A DNA stretch of 64,000 nucleotides. Origin: CAZGXM01 sp964529795. GTDB lineage: Bacteria > Bacillota > JADQBR01. The stretch lies in the NCBI GenBank assembly GCA_964529795.1, contig CAZGXM010000005.1, positions 12,602-76,601 of the forward strand, read 5' to 3'. Of this stretch, positions 9,301-16,747 are shown piece by piece; the stretch's first letter is position 1; each line of letters begins with the position of its first letter. A program made the translations under genes and the position numbers. The notes beneath the pieces are model-generated. The model ran no database searches. It worked only from the letters and a program-made list of their open reading frames with translations, and was not told where the DNA came from.

Positions 9301-10090
9301 CGCCGCCCTGGCCGCGCAGGTACTTATCCGGATCTTCCTCGCCGCGGATAAACTTGGCCAAAAAGGCCTGGGACGGCTGATCCGGACCCAGGGAGACTAT
9401 TTCCAGGGCGCCTGCTTCGCTTACCTTTTTGATGTCTTCCACGGTAGGGTCAATGGTCTCGGCGGCAATGCCGATATGCGCCCGCAGGATGGGCCGGCCA
9501 TCCAGTTCCCGCACCTGTTTGATGCGCTCCAGCAGGTCATCCGCCCACTGCACCTGTTCAATATCCACGGGCGGTAAGCCCCTGGCAAAGCGCTCCAACT
9601 CCTCCATGGTGACATAGTCGTCTACAATCAGTTCAAAAAAGTCATGGAACTTTTCCTTGTCCTTGTACTCTGCCGCTATCTTCTCCAGGTCATAGTTGCG
9701 GTCTTCCGGCGGGGAAAACTTGTCTTCCAGTATCTCTTTGCCGGTCATTGCCCGTACTAGGTTGGCCGCCGGCCTTAAGCCGCCGAAAGAGTAACGGATG
9801 CCGCTGGTCTTGGGGTCTATTCCGTATTTATAGGCCAGCTCGACAAATTCACCTACCAGTTTATCCACGTGCAGGTCACCCAGACGGGTAGACACTGCCA
9901 CCACTGCCGGTCTGGACTCCCTGATTTTATTGATAATATCCGCAATGGGTACGGCGGGTCCCAATTTTACCGCCACATACCCGTCACCCCTGTCTTCCAT
10001 CCACTCGGCAAAGGTCTCCACTCCCAGGGAATGGACACAGTCACCGATAGAACCGGCCAAAACTCTCTTTTTAGATCCTTTTTTACTCAT
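6383..10090 (-). CDS. Fusion of B12-binding domain, mutase-like barrel and MutL/GlmL-type ATPase
   Basis: A 1235-residue protein in three parts. Residues 1-~135 are a cobalamin-binding domain: GDCVHSLG (His ligand; the Asp of DxHxxG is shifted one place, giving CxHxxG), then VAVSTRLGD and FGGLRP, matching the usual second and third B12 motifs. Residues ~150-650 form an alpha/beta region I take to be the catalytic barrel; I cannot match its active-site residues to glutamate mutase E. From ~690 the chain is MutL/GlmL: VVDFGSTFTKVG, LILLAGGTNEGG and ALDIGGCTTDFY are hallmark ASKHA ATPase motifs. MutL proteins normally come as separate reactivases of glutamate-type mutases. A good AGGAG site precedes the ATG. 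It lies between an opine-dehydrogenase-like gene and an amidase gene. Substrate unknown. Confidence 0.85.
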   Translation of the reverse strand: MSKKGSKKRVLAGSIGDCVHSLGVETFAEWMEDRGDGYVAVKLGPAVPIADIINKIRESRPAVVAVSTRLGDLHVDKLVGEFVELAYKYGIDPKTSGIRYSFGGLRPAANLVRAMTGKEILEDKFSPPEDRNYDLEKIAAEYKDKEKFHDFFELIVDDYVTMEELERFARGLPPVDIEQVQWADDLLERIKQVRELDGRPILRAHIGIAAETIDPTVEDIKKVSEAGALEIVSLGPDQPSQAFLAKFIRGEEDPDKYLRGQGGVPIRSKEDLVRLKEASKCGNWPMTRIYSGTDELLELAKIFEEVFNMPFPAVPIFFYNQLDGRGPIAIKPGFDEHFEVIRWWGEQGKPVEINDPHQWQLRNCSDDMYVTDHIICGVVALKCGVKNYIMQLMFDLPPEIAPINDLAKMTAAYELLEPLTRHYDFNIIKETRGGLSSFPPNLDMAKGHLAVSTYWQMFMEPDIVHVVSYPEAHHEAKAEDIIESCDIVKQVFVDWYKGPRPNIGVDPQFLSRKEELKKGAMYNILHLALCGGYAGKVTVDNFLEYAVSPEEAAKRENPGEREKHFETMILDLVDEGSYPGKTCGMISTDTLDLGLQTGLLQAPQLTVTDKRYEMVGKCRTRIVDGACRIDEFDGVKVKDEFERVDMVRRRSPWYFDKNVSFADDESHIRETGEDLEEAVAEFRKQLNMYDFENKKVLVVDFGSTFTKVGTFDTATEEFNLEYVPTTTEDLRAGLADGLGVLEACEQAGNWEPLAKKMEEFDIKLPCSSAKGGLKMVNVALSREESGFAAELAALTAGAKLLNSYDGKITPEQARQIYEVDQPELILLAGGTNEGGDTETQLHNARLLAEYARCADYAKYGVPVIYAGNEDIREEIEKIFKDAGVDIRITGNVMPEVNQFNIESVNETIRELFQTIIIRGKGFDVVEEYMSAKFIPTPRAAFLGINLLAKGYGKEKGLGNIVALDIGGCTTDFYANVQENPLYSFPWDDPQRQVKRTILKTPNAPKAYRRVEGKYGLSYNAENLMELKRFQDGSLNKELNEFFNKNFPGFKAGADAFSQFVSKKGGRWGIDLEDFLKWINRHPHEMPTTPEWTTVYSWLAREIMAVATGNNVGWVDETETYFLQYGVNFFNEPTTTLLIGGTIYHKCKENDPRHIKDLELIAEGSQFNPREPHLLRPKGQVLMDASYMVSILGGLYGRLDPERALRVMKKYLRKLLDHTTAGELEEEVLKNSKESA

Positions 10091-10170
10091 TTGCGCTCCT
10101 CTCCTTCTTGCCAGTTATTTCCGTTTCAAGCGACATTACAAAACTACCGGTCATGGATTAAAGGTGTGCA

Positions 10171-11403
10171 TTATGCTTGCGCCAAGCCTACATTCCCCCT
10201 TACTTGCCCCTCCAGGGTAACACTCACCAGTTCATCCAGGGTCCCGATGCCGTAATTCTGGGGAATTCTCGCTTCATTGATATTGCTCCCCTTCAATTCC
10301 CCGCCCACCAGGTATTCCTTACCCATCCACCGGGAAGTGGTGGTGATAACCTGGTCAATTACCGGTGTGGCCACCCCGGCGAGTCCGGCAACGGCCCTGG
10401 TCACCACCAAGCCGTAGGGGACATCTTCCACCAGGTAGCGATTTTTAAAATCCGGGCGGTAACCGCCCTCCACCCTCTCCATTGGCGCTTTCAGCCCGTC
10501 ATAATCCCGGTTGGTGACAAAAGCCCGGGTCAGGGTACTGTCATCTTCTATGGAATGAGCGTAGGATTCTTTCAGCCATTCCTCCACAGTTTTTACCGCC
10601 CGCATATCCAGCCGGGGGTAACGACGGTTGATTTCCAAGGCAATATTTTGTATTTCCAGGCTGATGGACTTCAGTACTGCCGCGGTTTCCGGTACCATGC
10701 CCTGGTAAAAAAGAGGTATTTCTTCTTCCCGGTACAGCTCACCCCGGTAATCCTTGAACAAGCCGTACATGATACCCGGGTGCACTACCTGACCGATGTT
10801 GGCCAGTGATACCGCCAGCATGTTATCAACGGGGAACACCTCCACCCCCAACACTTCACCCAGCAGCGAAATAGCAGTCCCGGTTTCCGGCACGGGAACT
10901 GCGGCCACCCCCACCCGCTCTTTCCTGCCTATGATTTCCACTTCCGCGCCGTAGCGGCGGATACGACAGGCCCAGGGCAGGGTCTGCAAGCCGCAGACAA
11001 TGGCTTTCCTTTGATGTCTTTTTAAAATATCCAGGGCGGAATATTCAAACCCGCTCCTGGCAGGCATGGCCCCGATAACGGTCATATCCCGCAAATGAGG
11101 CGCCAGTGCTGCCAACATGGGCCGGTGGGAAAAAGCCGGAGCCACCAGCACCAGCAGGCGACAATTTTCCGCGGCCTCCCGGGGGTCGGCGGTTATCACA
11201 GCAGGTGTGCTTTTCACTCCCCCGTATTTACCCACGGCTTCCAGTCCACCGTGCTCTTTGACACCCAGGCTTATTCTTGCTGCCTCATCCTGCCAGGGGG
11301 CATAAATCCTCACCTCCCAGCCGGAAAGGCTCCCCGCCAGGGCCGCCAGGGCCTGGGCGCCGTTCCCGCCGCCACAGACCGTCAATACTTTCTTTACCAA
11401 CAT
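10171..11403 (-). CDS. NAD/NADP octopine/nopaline (opine) dehydrogenase family protein
   Basis: About 410 residues with an N-terminal Rossmann fold (CGGGNGAQALA) and the C-terminal opine dehydrogenase helical domain, including VVHPGIMYG and the catalytic-type His/Asp region. Opine dehydrogenases reversibly join an amino acid and a 2-keto acid by reductive condensation; in a catabolic setting they can release them. Translation starts at the ATG at 11403 behind AGGAGGGGG; longer readings have no site. Two HutC-type operators lie just upstream, and the mutase fusion follows 80 bases downstream. Alternatively it may be a ketopantoate-reductase-like dehydrogenase of another substrate, since this family is broad. 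Confidence 0.85.
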   Translation of the reverse strand: MLVKKVLTVCGGGNGAQALAALAGSLSGWEVRIYAPWQDEAARISLGVKEHGGLEAVGKYGGVKSTPAVITADPREAAENCRLLVLVAPAFSHRPMLAALAPHLRDMTVIGAMPARSGFEYSALDILKRHQRKAIVCGLQTLPWACRIRRYGAEVEIIGRKERVGVAAVPVPETGTAISLLGEVLGVEVFPVDNMLAVSLANIGQVVHPGIMYGLFKDYRGELYREEEIPLFYQGMVPETAAVLKSISLEIQNIALEINRRYPRLDMRAVKTVEEWLKESYAHSIEDDSTLTRAFVTNRDYDGLKAPMERVEGGYRPDFKNRYLVEDVPYGLVVTRAVAGLAGVATPVIDQVITTTSRWMGKEYLVGGELKGSNINEARIPQNYGIGTLDELVSVTLEGQVRGNVGLAQA

Positions 11404-11448
11404 TCCCCCTCCTTTCACAACTTTCCCAGTGAAAAAGAAATTGTCATT

Positions 11449-11464
11449 ACTGGTCATTACCAGT
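11449..11464. promoter_or_regulatory. HutC-type operator 1 (opine dehydrogenase operon)
   Basis: ACTGGTCATTACCAGT, a perfect 6-4-6 palindrome 46 bases upstream of the opine dehydrogenase start. The same core occurs at 11533, 16568 and 18476. It resembles the NagR/DasR-type site of the GntR/HutC family. Confidence 0.82.
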
Positions 11465-11532
11465 TACCTTAAAAAATATAAATTTTATAAATGCTTTGTC
11501 TGGCCCGTTAAAATTTAGGCGATAAAGGTCAA

Positions 11533-11548
11533 GCTGGTAACTACCAGT
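11533..11548. promoter_or_regulatory. HutC-type operator 2 (opine dehydrogenase operon)
   Basis: GCTGGTAACTACCAGT, a near-perfect copy of the palindrome, 84 bases from operator 1 and next to a TTGACC. The pair would allow looping or flanking of a promoter for the opine dehydrogenase-mutase-amidase genes. Confidence 0.75.
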
Positions 11549-11630
11549 TATTTCGGTTATCATATCCGCTTGCTAACTATACTATACTAAACTAACAAAG
11601 GCTGTTTTCCAGATAATTCATGCCAATTTC

Positions 11631-12638
11631 TCAATACAGGTGACAGCTCACCCGGTGACCCGGCGCAATTTCTCGCAGTTCCGGCATTTTTTCGCTGCAA
11701 ACCTTACCCTTCTTTTGATAACAACGGGTGTGGAAACGGCAGCCGCCGGGCGGGTTGATTGGACTGGGCACCGCCCCTTCCAACAGTATCCGCTCCCGCC
11801 GTTGGCTCTTGTCAACATAGGGTATGGCTGACATCAGGGCCTTGGTATAGGGATGCAGCGGTCTCGCGAATAATTCCTTTGTTTCCGCAAGTTCCACCAC
11901 TTTACCCAAGTACATCACTGCCACCCGGTCGCTGACATAATGGATGACACTGAGGTCATGGGCAATAAAGAGGTAAGTAAGGTCAAGCTCCTGCTGCAGC
12001 TCTTCCAGCAGGTTCATAATTTGGGCCTGGACGGATACATCCAGGGCGGAAACCGGTTCGTCAGCCACAATAAACTTCGGTTTCATGGCCAGGGCACGGG
12101 CAATACCGATACGCTGCCGCTGGCCGCCGCTGAACTGGTGCGGGTAGGAATCAATATGCCTGGGATTGAGGCCAACCCTGTCCAGCAAAGCAAGAATTTC
12201 CTGTTCGCGCTCAATAAAATCGCCGCCGCTGTTTTTCAGCGGTACCGAAAGGATATCCCTGACGGTCTTCCGCGGGTTCAGGGATGCGTAGGGGTTTTGA
12301 AAAATAATCTGTGCCTGGCTGCGGAATTGTTTCATTTGCTGCCTGGAGTACGCGGCTATATCCCGTCCGTCAAAGGATATCTCCCCCCCTGTGGCTTCGT
12401 GCAGTCTTAAAATCACCCTGCCCAGGGTGGATTTGCCGCAGCCGCTTTCGCCCACCAGCCCCAGGATTTCCCCGGGAAAAATCTCCAGGCTGACGCCGTC
12501 CACTGCCTTGACCACAATGTCCTCAGCCCGGGCCAGCTTTTTTTCCAAAAACGAGCGCTTTCTCACAAAGTATTTTTTTACATCACTTACTTCAACCAGT
12601 GGTCTGGCGTTGCTCAGTTGCTTCTCCACTACTGCCAC
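11631..12638 (-). CDS. dppF: Oligopeptide/dipeptide ABC transporter ATP-binding protein (DppF-type)
   Basis: About 335 residues. Walker A GESGCGKST, Q-loop IIFQNPYASLNP, signature FSGGQRQRIGIARAL, Walker B FIVADEPVSALD and the H-loop IAHDLS are intact. The C-terminal oligopeptide-HPY domain ends with GGCRFHTRC and further cysteines (iron-sulphur-like motif of this subfamily). A GTG at 12638 preceded by GAGGAGG is the best start; the longer reading would overlap dppD. It is the last gene of dppBCDF, and energises uptake together with DppD. Confidence 0.9.
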   Translation of the reverse strand: MAVVEKQLSNARPLVEVSDVKKYFVRKRSFLEKKLARAEDIVVKAVDGVSLEIFPGEILGLVGESGCGKSTLGRVILRLHEATGGEISFDGRDIAAYSRQQMKQFRSQAQIIFQNPYASLNPRKTVRDILSVPLKNSGGDFIEREQEILALLDRVGLNPRHIDSYPHQFSGGQRQRIGIARALAMKPKFIVADEPVSALDVSVQAQIMNLLEELQQELDLTYLFIAHDLSVIHYVSDRVAVMYLGKVVELAETKELFARPLHPYTKALMSAIPYVDKSQRRERILLEGAVPSPINPPGGCRFHTRCYQKKGKVCSEKMPELREIAPGHRVSCHLY

Positions 12639-12658
12639 CTGGCACACCTCCTCGGGAC

Positions 12659-13645
12659 TTATGCATACAGCAGGCACCGGGCCATTTGTCCATCACTTAT
12701 CGCAAACAAGGGCACATCCCCGTCAAGGCACCGGTCCTTGGCATGAGCGCAGCGGGAATAAAAGGCGCAGTGCTCGCCAAGCTCGGCCAGGTCCGGTACA
12801 TTGCCCGGTATGGGCATGATTTTTTCCCTCCGGGCGCTGATTTTGGGAATTGAACGGAGCAGGCCCCGGGTATAGGGATGCCGGGGATTTTCCATCACCT
12901 GGTCGGTGCGGCCCTGTTCCACAATTTTACCCGCGTACATCACGGCAATTTGATCGCAAAACTCCGCCGCCACTCCCAAATCGTGGGTAACCAGGATGAT
13001 GCCCGTGCCGTGCTCCCGGTTGATTTTTTTCATCAAGGCCAAAATCTGCGCCTGGATGGTTACATCCAGGGCCGTGGTGGGTTCGTCCGCCAGCAGCAGT
13101 TTGGGCTCGCAGGACAGGCCGATGGCAATCAGCGCGCGCTGCTGCATGCCGCCGCTGAACTCGTGTGGGTAGTTAAAGTAACGTGCCTCGGGTGAGGGAA
13201 TGCCCACCTCACGCATCAGCTCCAGCGCTCTCTCCTTTTCCGCCTGCTTGCGCCTGCTGGCAAATAAACCGCCCCTGGTATCGCGAAACAGGCCGTGAAT
13301 ACGCATGGATTCCCTTATCTGCTCGCCCACGCGAAAGACCGGGTTCAGGGTAGTCATGGGGTCCTGAAAAATCATGGCAATATCCTTGCCGCGAATGTCG
13401 CGCATCTCCTTTTTACTCTTTTTCAACAGGTCCTCGCCCTGAAAAAAAATTTCACCGGACAATACCTTGCCGGGATGGGGAACCAGCCGCAGGATATTGA
13501 GCAGCGTAGCACTTTTACCACAGCCGGACTCGCCCACCAGTCCCATCACTTCCCCTGCCGCCAGGGTCAGGTTGACTTTGTTTACCGCCTTTACCAAACC
13601 GCGTTCCGTCTCAAATGCCATCACCAAATTTCGTATCTCCAGCAT
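12659..13645 (-). CDS. dppD: Oligopeptide/dipeptide ABC transporter ATP-binding protein (DppD-type)
   Basis: A 328-residue ABC ATPase with Walker A GESGCGKSA, Q-loop IFQDPMTTLNP, signature FSGGMQQRALIA, Walker B LLADEPTTALD and H-loop VTHDLG. The C-terminal cysteine motif (CAFYSRC, later Cys) is kept. An AAGGGAAGTGAG site precedes the ATG. It pairs with DppF as the heterodimeric motor under the DppB/DppC permeases. Confidence 0.92.
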   Translation of the reverse strand: MLEIRNLVMAFETERGLVKAVNKVNLTLAAGEVMGLVGESGCGKSATLLNILRLVPHPGKVLSGEIFFQGEDLLKKSKKEMRDIRGKDIAMIFQDPMTTLNPVFRVGEQIRESMRIHGLFRDTRGGLFASRRKQAEKERALELMREVGIPSPEARYFNYPHEFSGGMQQRALIAIGLSCEPKLLLADEPTTALDVTIQAQILALMKKINREHGTGIILVTHDLGVAAEFCDQIAVMYAGKIVEQGRTDQVMENPRHPYTRGLLRSIPKISARREKIMPIPGNVPDLAELGEHCAFYSRCAHAKDRCLDGDVPLFAISDGQMARCLLYA

Positions 13646-13679
13646 TTACTCACTTCCCTTTCTGTCTGACCGCAGCCCA

Positions 13680-14636
13680 TTACTCCAGTTTCAGCCGTGG
13701 GTCCAAAATGTCCCGCAGTCCTTCACCAAAGAGGTTGATGCTCAGCACCAGTACCAGGATTGCCAGTCCCGGGAACGTGGCCAGCCACCAGGCGTTCATC
13801 ATAAACTGGCGTCCCTCATTGACCATGGTGCCCCAGGCAGGATTGGGGGGCTGAATGCCCAATCCCAAAAAACTCAAGGAAGCCTCCATGATAATAAAAA
13901 AACCCATTCTTAAAGTGGCCAACACCACAATGGTGTGAATAATGTTGGGCAGCACCTCGGAAAACATTATTCTGAAATTGCTCTGCCCGTTGGCCCGGGC
14001 CGCCTCGACGTACTCCTTGGTCTTTTCCGAGAGCATTTCACCCCGTACCAGACGGAAAAACTCCACCCAACCCTTGAAGGTAAGGGCCAAAATCAGGTTC
14101 ACCAGACCCGGACCGAGAAATGACATCACCGCCACCGCAAAAATCAAAAAGGGAAAGGCCAGTAACAAGTCCGCAGCCCGGGAAAGAAATAGGTCCAGTT
14201 TGCCCCGGAAGTACCCGGCGCTCACCCCCAGCAGTGTCCCGACAAATACGGAAATCAGCACGGATACAAAGCCCACCCACAGGGAAATCCGGGCCCCGTA
14301 AATGATGCGGGACAGCAGGTCCCGCCCCTGCTGGTCCGTACCCAGGAGAAACATGCCGCTGCCCCCCTTTAACCAGCTGGGGGCAATGAGACGGTGCTGC
14401 AATTTCCCGATGTAGGGGTCATGGGGTACCACACTGGGGGCAAAAAACGCCATGAGCACAAAAAATATTATCAAGACCGCTCCCAGCATGGCAGAGGGAT
14501 GTCTGGCCAGCTTGCGCAGAAAATCCTGCAAATCCCCGGCAAAAATTCTCAGCTTGACGGCAAGCAGGTGCAGCAGCGGATGTTGAGCATCCTTGGATTT
14601 TGGCGCCGGTTCCAGTTGTGTTTTTGCTGCCGGCAT
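13680..14636 (-). CDS. dppC: ABC transporter permease (DppC-type)
   Basis: A 318-residue membrane protein with an extended N-terminus typical of DppC/OppC, about six membrane segments, and the EAA loop (EYVEAARANGQSNFRIMF) that docks on the ATPase. LGTDQQGRDLLSRIIYGAR is a strong family marker. AAGGTGG precedes the ATG. It lies 13 bases after dppB. Confidence 0.92.
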   Translation of the reverse strand: MPAAKTQLEPAPKSKDAQHPLLHLLAVKLRIFAGDLQDFLRKLARHPSAMLGAVLIIFFVLMAFFAPSVVPHDPYIGKLQHRLIAPSWLKGGSGMFLLGTDQQGRDLLSRIIYGARISLWVGFVSVLISVFVGTLLGVSAGYFRGKLDLFLSRAADLLLAFPFLIFAVAVMSFLGPGLVNLILALTFKGWVEFFRLVRGEMLSEKTKEYVEAARANGQSNFRIMFSEVLPNIIHTIVVLATLRMGFFIIMEASLSFLGLGIQPPNPAWGTMVNEGRQFMMNAWWLATFPGLAILVLVLSINLFGEGLRDILDPRLKLE

Positions 14637-14649
14637 TGATGCACCACCT

Positions 14650-15669
14650 TTATAACGAGATTTTCGGATTGATATAGGTATATAAAACGTCTACCACTAA
14701 ATTTGCCACCACAAAGGTAAAGGCATAGATCATTACCACACCCTGTATCAGGGGGAAATCCCGGCTGAAAATAGCATCAACGGCCAACCTGCCCAGTCCC
14801 GGCCAGGCAAACACCGTTTCCACAATCATATTTCCTCCCAAAAGCACCCCTACCTGAATACCCAGTACGGTCACCGTGGGTATCAAGGCATTACGCAGGG
14901 CATGCTTCACCACCACCACGAGCTCGCGTAAACCTTTGGCCCGAGCCAGCATCACGTAATCCTGCCGGAGCGCCTCCAGCATACTGGAGCGGGTCACCCT
15001 GGCCAGGATGGCCAAAAGCTGCATGCCCAGGGCAATGGAAGGAAGAATCAGGTGGGCCACGGCGTTTTTAAAAGCCGCCCAGTTCCCGGACAAAGCGGTG
15101 TCCACCAGGTAAAGCCCGGTTATCCTTTGAAATTCAAAACCGTAGTCCAGCCGCCCGGAAATGGGCAACCAGTCCAGTTTGACACCAAAAACTATGATAA
15201 GAATAATTCCGAACCAAAAAGCGGGCATGGAAATCCCCAAAAACGAGAAGGCCATGCTTACCCTGTCGGTAACAGAATTCTGCTTCACTGCCGAGTACAC
15301 GCCAATGGGAATGGCTATCATTACCGCAAACAGGGCGGCACCAAAGGCCAGTTCAATGGTGGCAGGCAAGGCGTTGAGAATAATTCCGGTGACCGGTTCT
15401 CTCTGGGTAAAGGAATTGCCCAGGTCGCCGCGAACGGCATTTTTAAGAAAAATATACAGCTGGGTATAGAGCGGTTTATCCAGATTAAATTCTTCTTTCA
15501 GTACCTGTACTTCCGTCTCGGAAACGGTACCGGCGCTGCCCATCATCAAATCCACGGGGTCGCCGGGTGTCAGGCGCATAAACAGAAACACCAGGATGGC
15601 CACACCAAACATGATGGGTAATGCCGCCAGCAACCGTTCCAGAATCTTGATGCTTTTCACATAAATCAC
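14650..15669 (-). CDS. dppB: ABC transporter permease (DppB-type)
   Basis: A 339-residue permease with six predicted membrane segments, the N-terminal RLTPGDP motif and the EAA loop around residues 235-255 (DYVMLARAKGL). Start is a GTG with a GGGGAAAG site. Forms the channel with DppC. Follows the gntR gene by ~90 bases, probably in one transcript. Confidence 0.92.
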   Translation of the reverse strand: MIYVKSIKILERLLAALPIMFGVAILVFLFMRLTPGDPVDLMMGSAGTVSETEVQVLKEEFNLDKPLYTQLYIFLKNAVRGDLGNSFTQREPVTGIILNALPATIELAFGAALFAVMIAIPIGVYSAVKQNSVTDRVSMAFSFLGISMPAFWFGIILIIVFGVKLDWLPISGRLDYGFEFQRITGLYLVDTALSGNWAAFKNAVAHLILPSIALGMQLLAILARVTRSSMLEALRQDYVMLARAKGLRELVVVVKHALRNALIPTVTVLGIQVGVLLGGNMIVETVFAWPGLGRLAVDAIFSRDFPLIQGVVMIYAFTFVVANLVVDVLYTYINPKISL

Positions 15670-15759
15670 CTGCTTTCCCCGGTGTCAGATCTTGCGGCGG
15701 GGTTTCAACCGCCCGCCGGAATGCCGTCCCCTCAGCAAGCAGCCGGCTGCGCGGGAGCA

Positions 15760-16512
15760 CTAAAGGTCATAGTGTCTTTTAATGTTGAACTTGTACCGGT
15801 CCCCGCGGTAATAGGAACTGCGATATTCAATGGGTTTGCCTTCCCGGGAATAGATAATGGCGGTTAACAGAAATAACGGCGCCCCTTTGTCGACCCGCAG
15901 CAGACCCTTGGTGACATCATCGGCAACAGTGGCCTCAAAAGTTTGATGAGACACTTCCGGTGTATTGCCGGTACTCTGGTGGTATCTGATAAACATGGAA
16001 AACAACTCGCCCCGGCCGGCGGTTTCCACCAGTTTCTCCACCTGTTCCCTAGCGAGCAGCGACGGCAGGTAAACATCAGAGAGAATCATGGGCTGGTCGT
16101 CCGCCAATCCCAGCAGCTTCAAATGCAGCACCTCGTCATCCATGTCAAGATTCAAAATTCCCGCCAGGGCCACGTCGGCGCTGACAACCTCCATATTCAA
16201 AATCTTCATGGAAGGCTTTAAGCCCCTCAGCTGCATGGTTTCCTTGAAATCAGTGATTTTCACCAGGCCCTGGTCGATTTTCGGCTGGGCCACAAAAGTA
16301 CCTTTGCCGTGAATACGGTACAATAGACCCTCGTTGACCGCCTCGCCGATGGTCTGCCTTACCGTGGTCCTGCTGAGGTGGTACTTTTTACAGAGCTCCC
16401 TTTCCGAAGGCAGCCGGTCGTGGGGCTTCAGCTTTCCCCCGGCAATTTCCTTTTTTAACATCAGTTTCAACTGTTGGTATAACGGCTCAGGACTGCTAGC
16501 ATCCAGTTTCAT
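15760..16512 (-). CDS. GntR/HutC family transcriptional regulator with UTRA domain
   Basis: A 250-residue protein: winged helix at residues ~10-75 (LPSERELCKKYHLSRTTVRQTI) and a UTRA ligand-binding domain at ~90-245, ending in the characteristic YRSSYYRGDRYKF. HutC-type regulators usually repress until a small effector (sugar phosphate, amino acid) binds the UTRA domain. Four matching palindromes near dppA, gntR itself and the opine dehydrogenase operon are its most likely targets. The dppA operator fills the spacer between -35 and -10, which fits repression. The gene lies between dppA and dppB, so it controls its own transport and degradation set. Confidence 0.9.
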   Translation of the reverse strand: MKLDASSPEPLYQQLKLMLKKEIAGGKLKPHDRLPSERELCKKYHLSRTTVRQTIGEAVNEGLLYRIHGKGTFVAQPKIDQGLVKITDFKETMQLRGLKPSMKILNMEVVSADVALAGILNLDMDDEVLHLKLLGLADDQPMILSDVYLPSLLAREQVEKLVETAGRGELFSMFIRYHQSTGNTPEVSHQTFEATVADDVTKGLLRVDKGAPLFLLTAIIYSREGKPIEYRSSYYRGDRYKFNIKRHYDL

Positions 16513-16522
16513 CTCTCATCTT

Positions 16523-16543
16523 CTGAAAGTCCAGGACTTTCAG
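16523..16543. promoter_or_regulatory. Perfect palindrome just upstream of the gntR start
   Basis: CTGAAAGTCC and GGACTTTCAG flank a single base, 11 bases before the gntR ATG. In RNA it could form a hairpin next to the ribosome site; as DNA it could be another operator. It does not share the TGGT core. Confidence 0.5.
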
Positions 16544-16567
16544 CGACACCTCCCGTCTATTCAGCCA

Positions 16568-16583
16568 ACTGGTAATTACCACA
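16568..16583. promoter_or_regulatory. HutC-type operator 3 (gntR-dppBCDF)
   Basis: ACTGGTAATTACCACA, 56 bases upstream of gntR. On the minus strand it reads TGTGGTAATTACCAGT, identical in design to operator 4. It implies autoregulation. Confidence 0.8.
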
Positions 16584-16691
16584 TATTTCGACAAGTTCCA
16601 AGTAATTCCTCTTTGCAGATAAGATTTCCCTTGTCAATTCCACGTATTTTCCCGGCCGTTAAAAAAGCCTCATTTTTAAAAAAGAGAAGGG

Positions 16692-16711
16692 GGGCCTTCA
16701 AAAGAAGGCCC
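16692..16711 (-). terminator. Terminator after dppA
   Basis: GGGCCTTC pairs with GAAGGCCC around four bases, with a run of T within CTTCTCTTTTTT downstream on the minus strand. It would make dppA the abundant, separately ended transcript, common for binding proteins. Confidence 0.85.
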
Positions 16712-16747
16712 GTATATATATTTGCAGCACAGGAAGTACCTCAAACC

